Of a stretch of DNA of 10,175 nucleotides, positions 1-7,731 are shown one piece after another. The stretch is taken from assembly GCA_946406095.1 (NCBI GenBank), contig CAMJJO010000061.1:1-10175 (forward strand). Direction: 5' to 3'. This DNA comes from an uncultured Bacteroidales bacterium (GTDB lineage: Bacteria; Bacteroidota; Bacteroidia; Bacteroidales; UBA932). A program made the translations under genes and the position numbers. Under the pieces are notes generated by a model, which saw nothing but the letters and a program-made list of their open reading frames with translations, made no database searches and was not told the DNA's origin. Each line of letters opens with the position of its first letter. Position 1 is the first letter of the stretch.

Positions 1-2902
1 TCCAGCAGTTGCTCAGGAAGTTCTTATCCAGGAAGGTGGGATAGCCGAGGCTGAAAGGACCCCAGAAGTCGAAGTTGTAGCGGGAAGGATACCAGTAGTG
101 GGTGCCGGTGCCTTCGAAGAACACGCTCACATCGAAGCCGTTCCAGGAGAAGCCGGTCTGGAATCCGTAATGGAGGCGGGGCAGTCCGTTACCGAGATAG
201 ATCTTGTCCCCGTGCTCTTCAAGAGTGTTGGCACCGATGCCGATTACACCGTCACCGTCGAGGTCGGCATATTTGAGGTCACCGGCCTTCCAGCCGCCGT
301 TGAGGTTGGCGTTGCAGTAAGACTGGTCCACCTGACTGGTGTAGGCTGCGGCCTCTGCGTCGGAAGCGAAGAGACCATCGATGTGGAAACCCCAGATTTC
401 GCCGAGCTCCATACCCTCATAGTAATTGGAAAGGAGCTTGGTTTCGTTCTTGAACTTGGTGATGGTGGAGCGGAACTCGCTGAGGGATCCCTTGACAAAG
501 TATTCGAGATCTTTGCCGCCCACCTTGAATGAGTCTCTCCAGCTGAGCGAGAGCTCATATCCCTTGGTGCGGAGGTCTGCAGCATTCATCTGGGGAACGC
601 CTGCGCCATACACCGAAGGGAGATCCATACCATCGGTGAGCATTCCGTCGGTGTCGCGGATGTATGCTTCGCCGGTGAATTCGAGTTTGTTACCCAGCAG
701 GGCGAGGTCGAGACCGAGGTTGGTCTGCTTGGAGACTTCCCAGGTCTTGTTGGATGCCACGGGGTCGTCGAGGTTGGTGTAGCGGGCCATCACGGGATCA
801 CCGAAGCTATAGCCTGCGAAGGTCTTGAAGTTCACCAGACGGATGTAGGAGAAGTTGCCCACATTCTGGTTACCAAGAGTACCGTAAGATGCACGGAGCT
901 TGAGGTTGTTGATATAAGGCTTGAGAGACTTGAAGAAAGGCTCCTCACTCACGCGCCAGCCGGCGGATGCGGACGGGAAGAATCCGAACTGATGTCCGCG
1001 GGCAAAACGGGAGGAACCGTCATAACGGGCAGATGCCTCGAAGAGATAGCGCCCCTTGTAGTCGTAGTTCACGCGGCCGAAGAAACCTGCCACCCTCCAT
1101 GCGGACTGGTTTCCTCCTACTTCGGGGGTACGGGTCTCGGTGGAGATGAGGGCGAGGTCGGAGAGTTCGGTGGTGATGAGGTCATAACCCTTTGCGTAAA
1201 CTCTCTTATAGTGGTAGTCGTCGTAGTTGAAACCGCCCATCACCTTCAGGTTGTGTGCATCTGCGAAAGTGTTCTCGTAGGTGGCATAGGCGTTCCAGGT
1301 CTGGCGGACATATTCCTGCACGGATTCCGTCATGTAGTTGTCGAATGCGCCCGCATTGTTGTATTCCACGATCTCACCCGCATACTGGGAATAGGTAATC
1401 AGGTTCCTGCGGTGGGTGTCGTGGTTGTTGTAGGTGCGGTAGCTGTAATTCGCCTTGAGGGTGAGGCCCTTGAAAGGAGTGACGGTAAGTTCCGTGGTGT
1501 TGGCGAGGTCGGTACGCTTCTCGATGTTGAGGTTGCCGCTCTGATATGCCCAGTGACGTCCGTTACATACGCGGTAGCCGAGGGCATCCACGAAGTAAAG
1601 GAAGGTGCCGTCGGGGTTCGTCAGAGGGAAGCACGCGGGAGCGTGACGGTCGCCATATGCGAATGAGTCCTGGATGTCGGCGAGGCCGGGGAAGTCGTAG
1701 GTGCCGACGAAGAAGTTGGTGTTGTTGCTGATGCGTGCGTACTTGTTGATGCGTGCATCGAACTTCGCGCGGAGGTTGTACTTCTCATACACGTCCGGGC
1801 GAACCTTCACCATACCCTGCTGGCGGTCGTACTGGCCGGAGAGATAGTACTTGACGGCCTTGTTTCCGCCGCTCACGCTCACGCTGTGGTTCTGGGTGGG
1901 ATGCACGTCGTTGTAGAGTTCGTGCCACCAGTCGGTGTTTGCGTAGTATTTATAGTGTACTCGGCCCTGGGAGTCGGGAGCGGTGGTAACCACCCACGGA
2001 CGTTCGGGGTTCTCGGTCTTGTCGTTCACGCGGGCGAGGAGTTCCATCATGTCCTGCTGGGTGTAATTGACATAGTTGGAACCCTTGCTCTCATACCAGA
2101 ACTTGTTGATGGTATAGACGGACCAGTAGCCCCTGGTTTCCCATTCGGTGGAGGTGGTAGGCATCTCGACGCCCCAGCGGCCGTTGTAGCGGACCGTGGC
2201 CTTGTCTTTATCTACCGAACCTTCCTTGGTGGTCACCAGGATTACGCCATAGGCTGCACGGGCGCCGTAAACGGCTGCCGAAGATGCATCCTTGATGACG
2301 GAGATGGAGGCCACGTCCTGGGGGTTGATGCGGTTGATGCTGCCTTCGATGCCGTCGATGAGCACGAGGGGATCACCGCCGTTGATGGAGGTGTAGCCTC
2401 GGATGTTCAGCGAACCGGTGGAACCGGGGTTGCCGCTGGAAGTGGAGATGTTGAGTCCGGGGACTGAACCCTGGAGCATGGTGGTCAGGTTGTGAGCACT
2501 GCGGTTTTCGAGCGCTTTGCTCTCCACCTGGGTGATTGCACCGGTCAGATTGACCTTTTTCTGGACACCGTAACCCACGACGACGGTCTCTTCGAGAGTC
2601 ATTGCATCGTCTTCAAGAGTTACGTTGACTGTTCCCTGGCTGGCGGGCACGTTGACGGTCTTCGTCACATAGCCCAGGCTGGAGAACTCCAAGACGGCAT
2701 TTCCCTCCGGTATGCGTATCGAGTACGAACCGTCGTTGCCGGTCATCGTGCCGTTCGTGGTCCCCTGGAGAATGACTGCGACGCCGGGCACTGGCTGTGC
2801 GGCGGCATCGATCACCTTTCCCTGGACCGTGCGGTTCTGTGCATTCAGGCTGAAGCCCAAAAGCATCAATGCCGCTACGGCGAGAATCTTGTGTAATCTC
2901 AT
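1..2902 (-). CDS. SusC/RagA-family TonB-linked outer-membrane transporter (3' end off window)
   Basis: The minus strand is open from an ATG at 2902 to the left edge, giving 967 complete codons without a stop or frameshift. The start is set by a signal peptide (MRLHKILAVAALMLLG, with cleavage likely at LNA|QN near residue 21). A carboxypeptidase-regulatory-like beta domain follows (about 25-98, ending in VNVTLEDD). Next comes the TonB-box region (TLEETVVVGYGVQKK, 103-116) and the plug domain (about 117-227) with the SusC hallmarks MLQGSVPGL, LNIRGY, LVLIDGIEG and AVYGARAAYGVILVTTKEG. The rest is beta-barrel, including SARYDGSSRFA, FGFFPSASAGWR and DLDGDGVIG. SusC-like proteins usually run to about 1,000-1,100 residues, so only the last strands are missing. 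Known role: TonB/ExbBD-driven uptake of oligosaccharides or other large nutrients across the outer membrane, with a SusD lipoprotein as lid. The substrate cannot be inferred. No SusD is visible; it would normally lie just downstream, past position 1. The gene sits 29 bp behind the phosphoesterase, so co-transcription is likely. Confidence 0.96.
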   Translation of the reverse strand, partial: MRLHKILAVAALMLLGFSLNAQNRTVQGKVIDAAAQPVPGVAVILQGTTNGTMTGNDGSYSIRIPEGNAVLEFSSLGYVTKTVNVPASQGTVNVTLEDDAMTLEETVVVGYGVQKKVNLTGAITQVESKALENRSAHNLTTMLQGSVPGLNISTSSGNPGSTGSLNIRGYTSINGGDPLVLIDGIEGSINRINPQDVASISVIKDASSAAVYGARAAYGVILVTTKEGSVDKDKATVRYNGRWGVEMPTTSTEWETRGYWSVYTINKFWYESKGSNYVNYTQQDMMELLARVNDKTENPERPWVVTTAPDSQGRVHYKYYANTDWWHELYNDVHPTQNHSVSVSGGNKAVKYYLSGQYDRQQGMVKVRPDVYEKYNLRAKFDARINKYARISNNTNFFVGTYDFPGLADIQDSFAYGDRHAPACFPLTNPDGTFLYFVDALGYRVCNGRHWAYQSGNLNIEKRTDLANTTELTVTPFKGLTLKANYSYRTYNNHDTHRRNLITYSQYAGEIVEYNNAGAFDNYMTESVQEYVRQTWNAYATYENTFADAHNLKVMGGFNYDDYHYKRVYAKGYDLITTELSDLALISTETRTPEVGGNQSAWRVAGFFGRVNYDYKGRYLFEASARYDGSSRFARGHQFGFFPSASAGWRVSEEPFFKSLKPYINNLKLRASYGTLGNQNVGNFSYIRLVNFKTFAGYSFGDPVMARYTNLDDPVASNKTWEVSKQTNLGLDLALLGNKLEFTGEAYIRDTDGMLTDGMDLPSVYGAGVPQMNAADLRTKGYELSLSWRDSFKVGGKDLEYFVKGSLSEFRSTITKFKNETKLLSNYYEGMELGEIWGFHIDGLFASDAEAAAYTSQVDQSYCNANLNGGWKAGDLKYADLDGDGVIGIGANTLEEHGDKIYLGNGLPRLHYGFQTGFSWNGFDVSVFFEGTGTHYWYPSRYNFDFWGPFSLGYPTFLDKNFLSNCW

Positions 2903-2931
2903 AATGTTTTAAAGGTTAATAGTTGAATTGA

Positions 2932-4887
2932 TTATTTGTTCTTGTAATCGTTCAAGGTGAAGACTTTGGGGCGTGTCATGGTTTCGGTGAAGGTCTTGCC
3001 ATTGCGGTCGGTCACCTTGACCACTATTGTAGATGTGGCGCTGGAAGCCGTAGCCCGGAAAATATGGGGCCACTTTGCGGTGAGGAAGTTGGGCGAAGCC
3101 GTGGCTTTGCACCTGGGGGCCGTCAGGGCCATGATATGGGCCGGATCGTAGGTGTATGTCTTGGCTACAGACAGCTCTTTTCCATCCTCGGTGATGCTTA
3201 CCGTCCAGTCGTTGTCGTAATCCCACACGTTCACAAGTATGACGTTGGCGGGGAAAGCGGCAACAGTCTTGTAATAATCGTCGAATTTGGCGTTGCCGCC
3301 GCCTGCATCCGAGGTGACGACTTTCTTGACCTCGTTCATGTCGTATGCGCGGAACTGGTAGTTCTCGTCGTGCCCAGCCGACTGATAGGAGAACTTGAAA
3401 TCCTTGCCGGTGAATTCCCATACGCCATATCCACCCGGAGTGCCGTCCTGTGCCAGGTGCAGGCCGGGCGTAACCTTTCCGGACCACCACCAGGATGCGC
3501 AGATCGCACCCTCGTTATGCTCCGAGAACTTTGCATTGTGGGTTCGGTGGAACAGATTGTGGGTATGGCCGCTGAGGAAGTGCACGTCGTAATCGGAAAG
3601 TGCCGAGATGAAGGCGGACATATTGGCCTCCCCGGCGGAGTTGGCTCCTTTCATGTAATTGTTGTCGAAGGATGTGGCTCCGTTCGGCCTGGAAACCGGA
3701 GCGTGTGAGGTGATGATTACCGGAGTGCTCTTGTCTACGAAAGACAGATCCTTCTTCAGCCAGGACATTTGCTCTGCGGTGTAGTCCAGCACATACTGGC
3801 TGCGGTAATCGGTGCCGGTGCCGTCGTTGTTGGCGCCGACATTGTTGTAGTCGATATTGTCCAGGACGATGAAATGGACCTTTCCAATATTGAATGAGTA
3901 GAATGTCGGGGCTATGTCGCGGGTGTAGCGGAACGCCTTGTTGTAGTCTCCCACCGAATTCATGTCGTTGTCGTGGTTGCCCATCGTGTGGAAGAATGTG
4001 ATGTCCTTGAAACTGGTATTCACCGTATTCAGGTATTCGGGGAAGGTGTAGGAGTTGGAATACCAGTAAACATCCCAGGTCATGTCCCCCAGAGTCAGGC
4101 AATATCTCTTGCCGGGGGCCTTGGAGATGGAGTTGTTGAGAGTGTTGGCGACTCCTGTGAACTGACTTAGATCCCCGTTCCTGTTGGCGAGGTGCATATC
4201 TCCCAGAACGAACATGGTAAAGTTTTCGTTATCGGACTTGATGAGCTCGAAGTCCCTGCGCTCAGGCATATCCACGGCCTGGGTCAGCGTGGCGGAAAGC
4301 TGGGGAAGCACGCCCTGGGTGGGCACTTCGTATCCGGAAGGAATTATCACGAAAACATACATCCAGTTTTTGTTGGATTTAAGTTGATAGATGCCGTTCT
4401 CGTCGGTTTTTACAATCTCTTCTCCGTCAGACACAAGCACGTCCTTGACTCCCTCTCCGTCGCAGGTGACTATGCCGTAGATATTCACGCCCTCGCCCGG
4501 CTCTACGACCAGCGATTTCATCACGTTGAGGGTAAAGGCGGCGACGTAATAATTGATATCGCCTCTCTTGATATAGAACTTATAGTATCCGCCGGCAATC
4601 TTCTCCGGCAATCTGAAGGCCATTCGGGATCCGTCCTTCAGATCTGTAATGTCGCATACAAACTCGTTTTCTGCCACATCTCTGAGAAGTACCTTATCCG
4701 TAGCCACGATATTGGTGACGCCGCGAAGGGGGATTATAAGCTCCTGACCTTCCTCGACTTCGAAGAGCGAAGGTACGCTTATGTTCGTGGTTATGATCTT
4801 GGCCTCTTCCTGCTTGGGCTCTGGGCTGCAGGATGCTAAAACTGCCAGGAGGCAGAGGATGAAAAATAAAGATTTTTTAAAATCCAT
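2932..4887 (-). CDS. Calcineurin-like metallophosphoesterase lipoprotein
   Basis: The protein has 651 residues when started at the ATG at 4887. An in-frame ATG at 4956 would add 23 residues but would hide the lipoprotein signal and overlap xylB. From 4887 the protein begins MDFKKSLFFILCLLAVLASC, a type II signal peptide with the lipobox cysteine at residue 20, followed by a charged stretch (SPEPKQEEAK) that may favour surface export. Approximate domains: a beta-sandwich-like region (30-125), a carboxypeptidase-like/MetallophosN segment (133-200, GVNIYGIVTCDG), the catalytic core (224-445) and a MetallophosC-like C-terminus (470-645). All the metal-binding motifs are present: D230-x-H232 (GDMHLAN), GDMTWD (267-272), GNHD (303-306), H395 (SHAP) and GHTH (440-443). 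A dinuclear-metal phosphomonoesterase or phosphodiesterase activity at the cell envelope is expected; the substrate is unknown. It is the first gene of a unit with the SusC gene, which suggests it processes a phosphate-bearing nutrient or ligand before uptake (inference). Confidence 0.93.
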   Translation of the reverse strand: MDFKKSLFFILCLLAVLASCSPEPKQEEAKIITTNISVPSLFEVEEGQELIIPLRGVTNIVATDKVLLRDVAENEFVCDITDLKDGSRMAFRLPEKIAGGYYKFYIKRGDINYYVAAFTLNVMKSLVVEPGEGVNIYGIVTCDGEGVKDVLVSDGEEIVKTDENGIYQLKSNKNWMYVFVIIPSGYEVPTQGVLPQLSATLTQAVDMPERRDFELIKSDNENFTMFVLGDMHLANRNGDLSQFTGVANTLNNSISKAPGKRYCLTLGDMTWDVYWYSNSYTFPEYLNTVNTSFKDITFFHTMGNHDNDMNSVGDYNKAFRYTRDIAPTFYSFNIGKVHFIVLDNIDYNNVGANNDGTGTDYRSQYVLDYTAEQMSWLKKDLSFVDKSTPVIITSHAPVSRPNGATSFDNNYMKGANSAGEANMSAFISALSDYDVHFLSGHTHNLFHRTHNAKFSEHNEGAICASWWWSGKVTPGLHLAQDGTPGGYGVWEFTGKDFKFSYQSAGHDENYQFRAYDMNEVKKVVTSDAGGGNAKFDDYYKTVAAFPANVILVNVWDYDNDWTVSITEDGKELSVAKTYTYDPAHIMALTAPRCKATASPNFLTAKWPHIFRATASSATSTIVVKVTDRNGKTFTETMTRPKVFTLNDYKNK

Positions 4888-4919
4888 GTCCGGAACTTTA
4901 GTCTTATTAAATATGATTA

Positions 4920-4927
4920 CAAATATA
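4920..4927 (-). promoter_or_regulatory. Candidate -7 box for the phosphoesterase-susC unit
   Basis: Read on the minus strand this is TATATTTG, an exact match to the Bacteroidota -7 consensus TAnnTTTG. Transcription would be expected to begin a few bases downstream, near 4914, giving a leader of about 27 nt before the ATG at 4887. No clear TTTG -33 element is visible at the expected upstream distance (around 4947-4951), so the call rests on the -7 box and its position. Confidence 0.5.
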
Positions 4928-4937
4928 GAAAAAATCT

Positions 4938-4945
4938 TATATTTG
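4938..4945 (+). promoter_or_regulatory. Candidate -7 box for the xylBA operon
   Basis: The sequence TATATTTG again matches TAnnTTTG exactly, this time on the plus strand. It ends only 3 bp before the xylB ATG at 4949, so initiation from it would fall at or just inside the start codon and yield an essentially leaderless mRNA. No TTTG -33 element is apparent about 20 bp upstream. It could therefore be a functional leaderless promoter, or simply the second half of an operator palindrome with the true promoter lying further upstream inside the phosphoesterase gene. Confidence 0.35.
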
Positions 4946-4948
4946 TAT

Positions 4949-6412
4949 ATGCTCATTTTAGGATACGATTTAGGAAGTTCTTCAGTTAAGGCCAGTCTGG
5001 TTTGTGCCGAGAGTGGAAAATGTGTCGCTACGGCGTTTTATCCCAAGAACGAAGCCCCGATCCTGTCGCGTGAGCCCGGCTGGGCCGAGCAGGATCCTGA
5101 TGCGTGGTGGGAGTATCTCAAGGCCGCCACTGCGGAAGTCCTTGCCTCTGCCGGCACGCCCTCCATCGCCGCCATCGGCATCTCCTACCAGATGCACGGT
5201 CTGGTGTGCGTGGATAAGGCCGGAAAGCCCCTGCGCCCAGCCATAATCTGGTGCGACTCCCGCGCCGTCCCTTACGGGCAGAAGGCCTTTGAAGGGCTGG
5301 GAAAGGACTGGTGCCTGGGGCATCTGCTCAACTCTCCCGGCAACTTCACTGCCGCCAAGCTTGCATGGGTAAAGGAGAACGAGCCGGAGCTGTTCGCCAA
5401 GATCCATAAGATAATGCTCCCCGGGGATTATATCGCCCTTCGCCTGACAGGAGAGGCCTGCACCACCGTGAGCGGGCTTTCCGAGGGGATGATGTGGGAT
5501 TTCGCAAAGAACTGCCCCGCTGGCGAACTGCTTGATTATTATGGTTTTGACCCGGCCATCCTTCCGGAAATCCGCCCCACTTTCGGGGAACAGGGGAGGG
5601 TGAGTGCGGCTGCCGCTGCGGAGCTTGGCATTCCCGCCGGAGTGCCCGTGTGCTACCGCGCCGGCGACCAGCCCAACAACGCCCTCAGCCTGAACGTCTT
5701 GAACCCGGGAGAAATCGCCGCCACGGCCGGCACTTCCGGTGTGGTTTACGGCGTGCTCGGGGAGGTGAATTATGACCCCCAGTCCCGCGTGAATACCTTC
5801 GCGCACGTCAATCACAGCGCCGCGGATCCCCGTTTGGGAGTGCTCCTCTGCATCAACGGCACCGGCATACTCAATTCCTGGATGCGCCGCAACGTTGCCT
5901 TCGACGGCATGACCTATCCCGGAATGAACGCCCTGGCCAAGGAATCTCCCATCGGCAGCCGCGGAATCAGCATCCTGCCATTCGGAAACGGCGCCGAACG
6001 CATGCTCGGAAACGCCGCTCCCGGGTGCAGCTTCCACGGCATCGACTTCAACCGCCATGGCCGTGGGGACCTGCTCCGTGCAGCGCAGGAGGGGATAGTC
6101 TTCTCGTTCCAGTACGGCATCGAAGTTATGCAGGCAATGGGCATGAAGATAGACCGAATCCACGCAGGCAATGCCAACATGTTCCTTTCGGAAGTGTTCC
6201 GGGAGACTCTGGCCTCCGTTTCCGGCGCCACCATCGAGCTTTACGATACCGACGGTTCCGTCGGAGCCGCCCGCGGTGCCGGCCTCGGCGCTGGCATCTA
6301 CGCCTCGCCTGCCGAAGCGTTCACCTCCCTGGAGCGCCTGGCGCTGATAGAACCCGCCTCCGACCGCAGGCCGTATCTGGAAGCATATCAAACTTGGAAA
6401 CAATATCTTTAA
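4949..6412 (+). CDS. xylB: Xylulokinase (FGGY carbohydrate kinase)
   Basis: This 487-residue protein has the usual xylulokinase length. It phosphorylates D-xylulose with ATP to D-xylulose 5-phosphate in the cytoplasm. The ATG at 4949 is chosen because it places the FGGY phosphate-binding motif GYDLGSSSVKA at residues 5-15, as in the family. The frame stays open upstream to 4781, but that part runs antisense through the phosphoesterase signal sequence. Other marks are SYQMHGLV (79-86; substrate region, compare GQMHG in E. coli XylB), IIWCDSRA (99-106), LPGDYIALRLTGE (157-169), the likely catalytic base D240 in AGDQPNNA, and the ATP-site turn TAGTSG (259-264). The C-terminal signature reads AGNANMFLS (406-414) rather than the commoner GGGAKS form; from memory this variant occurs in Bacteroidota homologues. 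The xylA gene follows after 5 bp, which supports xylulose as substrate over other FGGY sugars. No Shine-Dalgarno sequence is present. Confidence 0.96.
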   Translation: MLILGYDLGSSSVKASLVCAESGKCVATAFYPKNEAPILSREPGWAEQDPDAWWEYLKAATAEVLASAGTPSIAAIGISYQMHGLVCVDKAGKPLRPAIIWCDSRAVPYGQKAFEGLGKDWCLGHLLNSPGNFTAAKLAWVKENEPELFAKIHKIMLPGDYIALRLTGEACTTVSGLSEGMMWDFAKNCPAGELLDYYGFDPAILPEIRPTFGEQGRVSAAAAAELGIPAGVPVCYRAGDQPNNALSLNVLNPGEIAATAGTSGVVYGVLGEVNYDPQSRVNTFAHVNHSAADPRLGVLLCINGTGILNSWMRRNVAFDGMTYPGMNALAKESPIGSRGISILPFGNGAERMLGNAAPGCSFHGIDFNRHGRGDLLRAAQEGIVFSFQYGIEVMQAMGMKIDRIHAGNANMFLSEVFRETLASVSGATIELYDTDGSVGAARGAGLGAGIYASPAEAFTSLERLALIEPASDRRPYLEAYQTWKQYL

Positions 6413-6417
6413 TAACA

Positions 6418-7731
6418 ATGAAACAGTATTATCCTACAATCGGCAAGATCCCTTTCGAGGGACCCAAGAGTAAGAATCCCCTTGCATTCCATTACTATGA
6501 ACCCGAGCGCTTGGTGCTCGGCAAACCCATGAAGGAGTGGCTGCGCTTCGCAATGGCGTGGTGGCATACCCTTGGCCAGGCCTCCGGCGACCAGTTCGGT
6601 GGCCAGACCCGCAGCTACGAGTGGGACAAGGCATCCGACCCGATGCAGCGTGCCAAGGACAAGATGGATGCAGGTTTCGAGATCATGAGCAAACTCGGCA
6701 TCGGTTTCTTCTGCTTCCACGATATCGACCTGATCGAGGATACCGACGATATCGCCCTCTACGAGGCCAGGATGAAGGAAATCACCGATTATGCTCAGGT
6801 CAAGATGAAAGAGACCGGCATCAAGCTCCTTTGGGGTACCGCCAACGTCTTCGGCCACAAGCGCTATATGAACGGCGCCGCCACCAACCCCGATTTCGAC
6901 GTGGTCGCCCGCGCTGCCGTGCAGGTGAAGAACGCCCTGGATGCCACTATCAAGCTCGGCGGCGAGAACTATGTGTTCTGGGGAGGACGCGAGGGCTATA
7001 TGAGCCTTCTCAATACGCAGATGCAGAGAGAAAAGGACCATCTGGCCAAGTTCCTGAAGGCCGCCCGCGACTATGCCCGCGGCAAGGGATTCAAGGGCAC
7101 CTTCCTCATCGAGCCCAAGCCCATGGAGCCCACCAAGCACCAGTATGACGTCGATACCGAGACTGTTATAGGTTTCCTCCGTGCCAACGGACTGGACAAG
7201 GACTTCAAGGTGAATATCGAGGTGAACCACGCCACTCTCGCCGGCCATACCTTCGAGCACGAGCTGGCTGTTGCGGTAGATAACGGCCTGCTGGGAAGCA
7301 TCGACGCCAACCGTGGGGATGCCCAGAATGGCTGGGATACCGACCAGTTCCCTGTGGATGAATTCGAACTCACCCAGGCTATGCTGCAGATCATCCGTAA
7401 CGGCGGCCTCGCTCCCGGCGGATCCAACTTCGACGCCAAACTGCGCCGCAATTCCACCGACCCCGAAGACATCTTCATCGCCCATATCAGCGCGATGGAT
7501 GCAATGGCCCACGGTCTGCTGAATGCCGCGGAAATCGTGGAGAAGAGCCCCATCCCCGCAATGGTGAAGGAGCGCTATGCTTCGTTCGATTCCGGCATGG
7601 GCAAGGACTTCGAAGACGGAAAGGTCGGCCTGGAAGCCCTTGTGGATTACGCCAAGGCAAACGGTGAACCCAAACAGATTTCCGGAAAACAGGAACTCTA
7701 TGAGACGCTGGTCAACCTTTATTCTGTTTAG
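6418..7731 (+). CDS. xylA: Xylose isomerase
   Basis: The 437-residue cytoplasmic enzyme interconverts D-xylose and D-xylulose using two divalent metal ions. Length and numbering match the E. coli-type (class II) enzymes almost residue for residue: the catalytic pair H101 and D104 in FFCFHDIDLIED, the metal ligands and neighbours E232 and K234 (IEPKPMEPTKHQ), E268 and H271 (IEVNHATLAGH), D296 (SIDANRGD), D307 and D309 (WDTDQFP), and D339 (NFDAK). The N-terminal WWHTLGQASGDQFGG block is also typical. The ATG at 6418 gives the expected N-terminus (MKQYYPTIGKIPFEG). The frame stays open upstream into xylB, but that part is a shadow of the kinase. The gene follows xylB by 5 bp, and its last 32 bp overlap the next gene, so the three are likely one operon. 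All catalytic residues are intact and full activity is expected. Confidence 0.98.
   Translation: MKQYYPTIGKIPFEGPKSKNPLAFHYYEPERLVLGKPMKEWLRFAMAWWHTLGQASGDQFGGQTRSYEWDKASDPMQRAKDKMDAGFEIMSKLGIGFFCFHDIDLIEDTDDIALYEARMKEITDYAQVKMKETGIKLLWGTANVFGHKRYMNGAATNPDFDVVARAAVQVKNALDATIKLGGENYVFWGGREGYMSLLNTQMQREKDHLAKFLKAARDYARGKGFKGTFLIEPKPMEPTKHQYDVDTETVIGFLRANGLDKDFKVNIEVNHATLAGHTFEHELAVAVDNGLLGSIDANRGDAQNGWDTDQFPVDEFELTQAMLQIIRNGGLAPGGSNFDAKLRRNSTDPEDIFIAHISAMDAMAHGLLNAAEIVEKSPIPAMVKERYASFDSGMGKDFEDGKVGLEALVDYAKANGEPKQISGKQELYETLVNLYSV

Larger units (their letters stand above)
4918..4947. repeat. 10-bp perfect inverted repeat between divergent units (candidate operator)
   Basis: The arms TACAAATATA (4918-4927) and TATATTTGTA (4938-4947) are perfect inverted repeats separated by the 10-bp spacer GAAAAAATCT. 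Each arm contains one of the two back-to-back -7-like boxes. The symmetry, the 20-bp centre-to-centre distance (about two helical turns) and the location in the only regulatory gap between two divergent units suggest a binding site for a dimeric regulator that could control both directions. The arms are AT-rich, so chance or paired promoter boxes alone could produce this. No regulator gene lies in the window. Confidence 0.45.

Noticed and set aside
992..1666. Plus-strand open frames within the susC region (for example 98-532, 992-1666, 1886-2467)
   Set aside because: All lie opposite one continuous susC frame that translates into canonical signal, plug and barrel motifs. Their products are valine/glycine-rich shadows.
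2903..2931. Separate promoter or terminator between the phosphoesterase and susC
   Set aside because: The 29-bp gap is AT-rich but contains no TAnnTTTG box and no hairpin, so the two genes are more simply read as one transcript.
4871..4884. Palindrome GATTTTTTAAAATC just inside the phosphoesterase start
   Set aside because: It encodes the signal-peptide residues D-F-K-K-S and is pure AT-rich sequence. As a hairpin it has too small a loop and too little stability to call regulatory.
4781..4948. A 56-residue N-terminal extension of xylB
   Set aside because: It is antisense to the phosphoesterase signal peptide, and the FGGY motif must lie at the N-terminus, as it does with the start at 4949.
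4982..6418. A 478-codon open frame on the minus strand opposite xylB
   Set aside because: It is fully antisense to a gene with intact kinase motifs. Its translation has no recognisable domain, and long antisense frames are expected from GC-rich codon use.
7577..7699. A 41-residue N-terminal extension of the propeller lipoprotein
   Set aside because: It is an out-of-frame reading of xylA and would bury a perfect lipoprotein signal peptide that begins at 7700.
6025..7731. A longer reading of xylA fused to an upstream extension inside xylB
   Set aside because: The 131 extra codons are a low-complexity, arginine-rich out-of-frame reading of xylB. The ATG at 6418 gives the exact family N-terminus.
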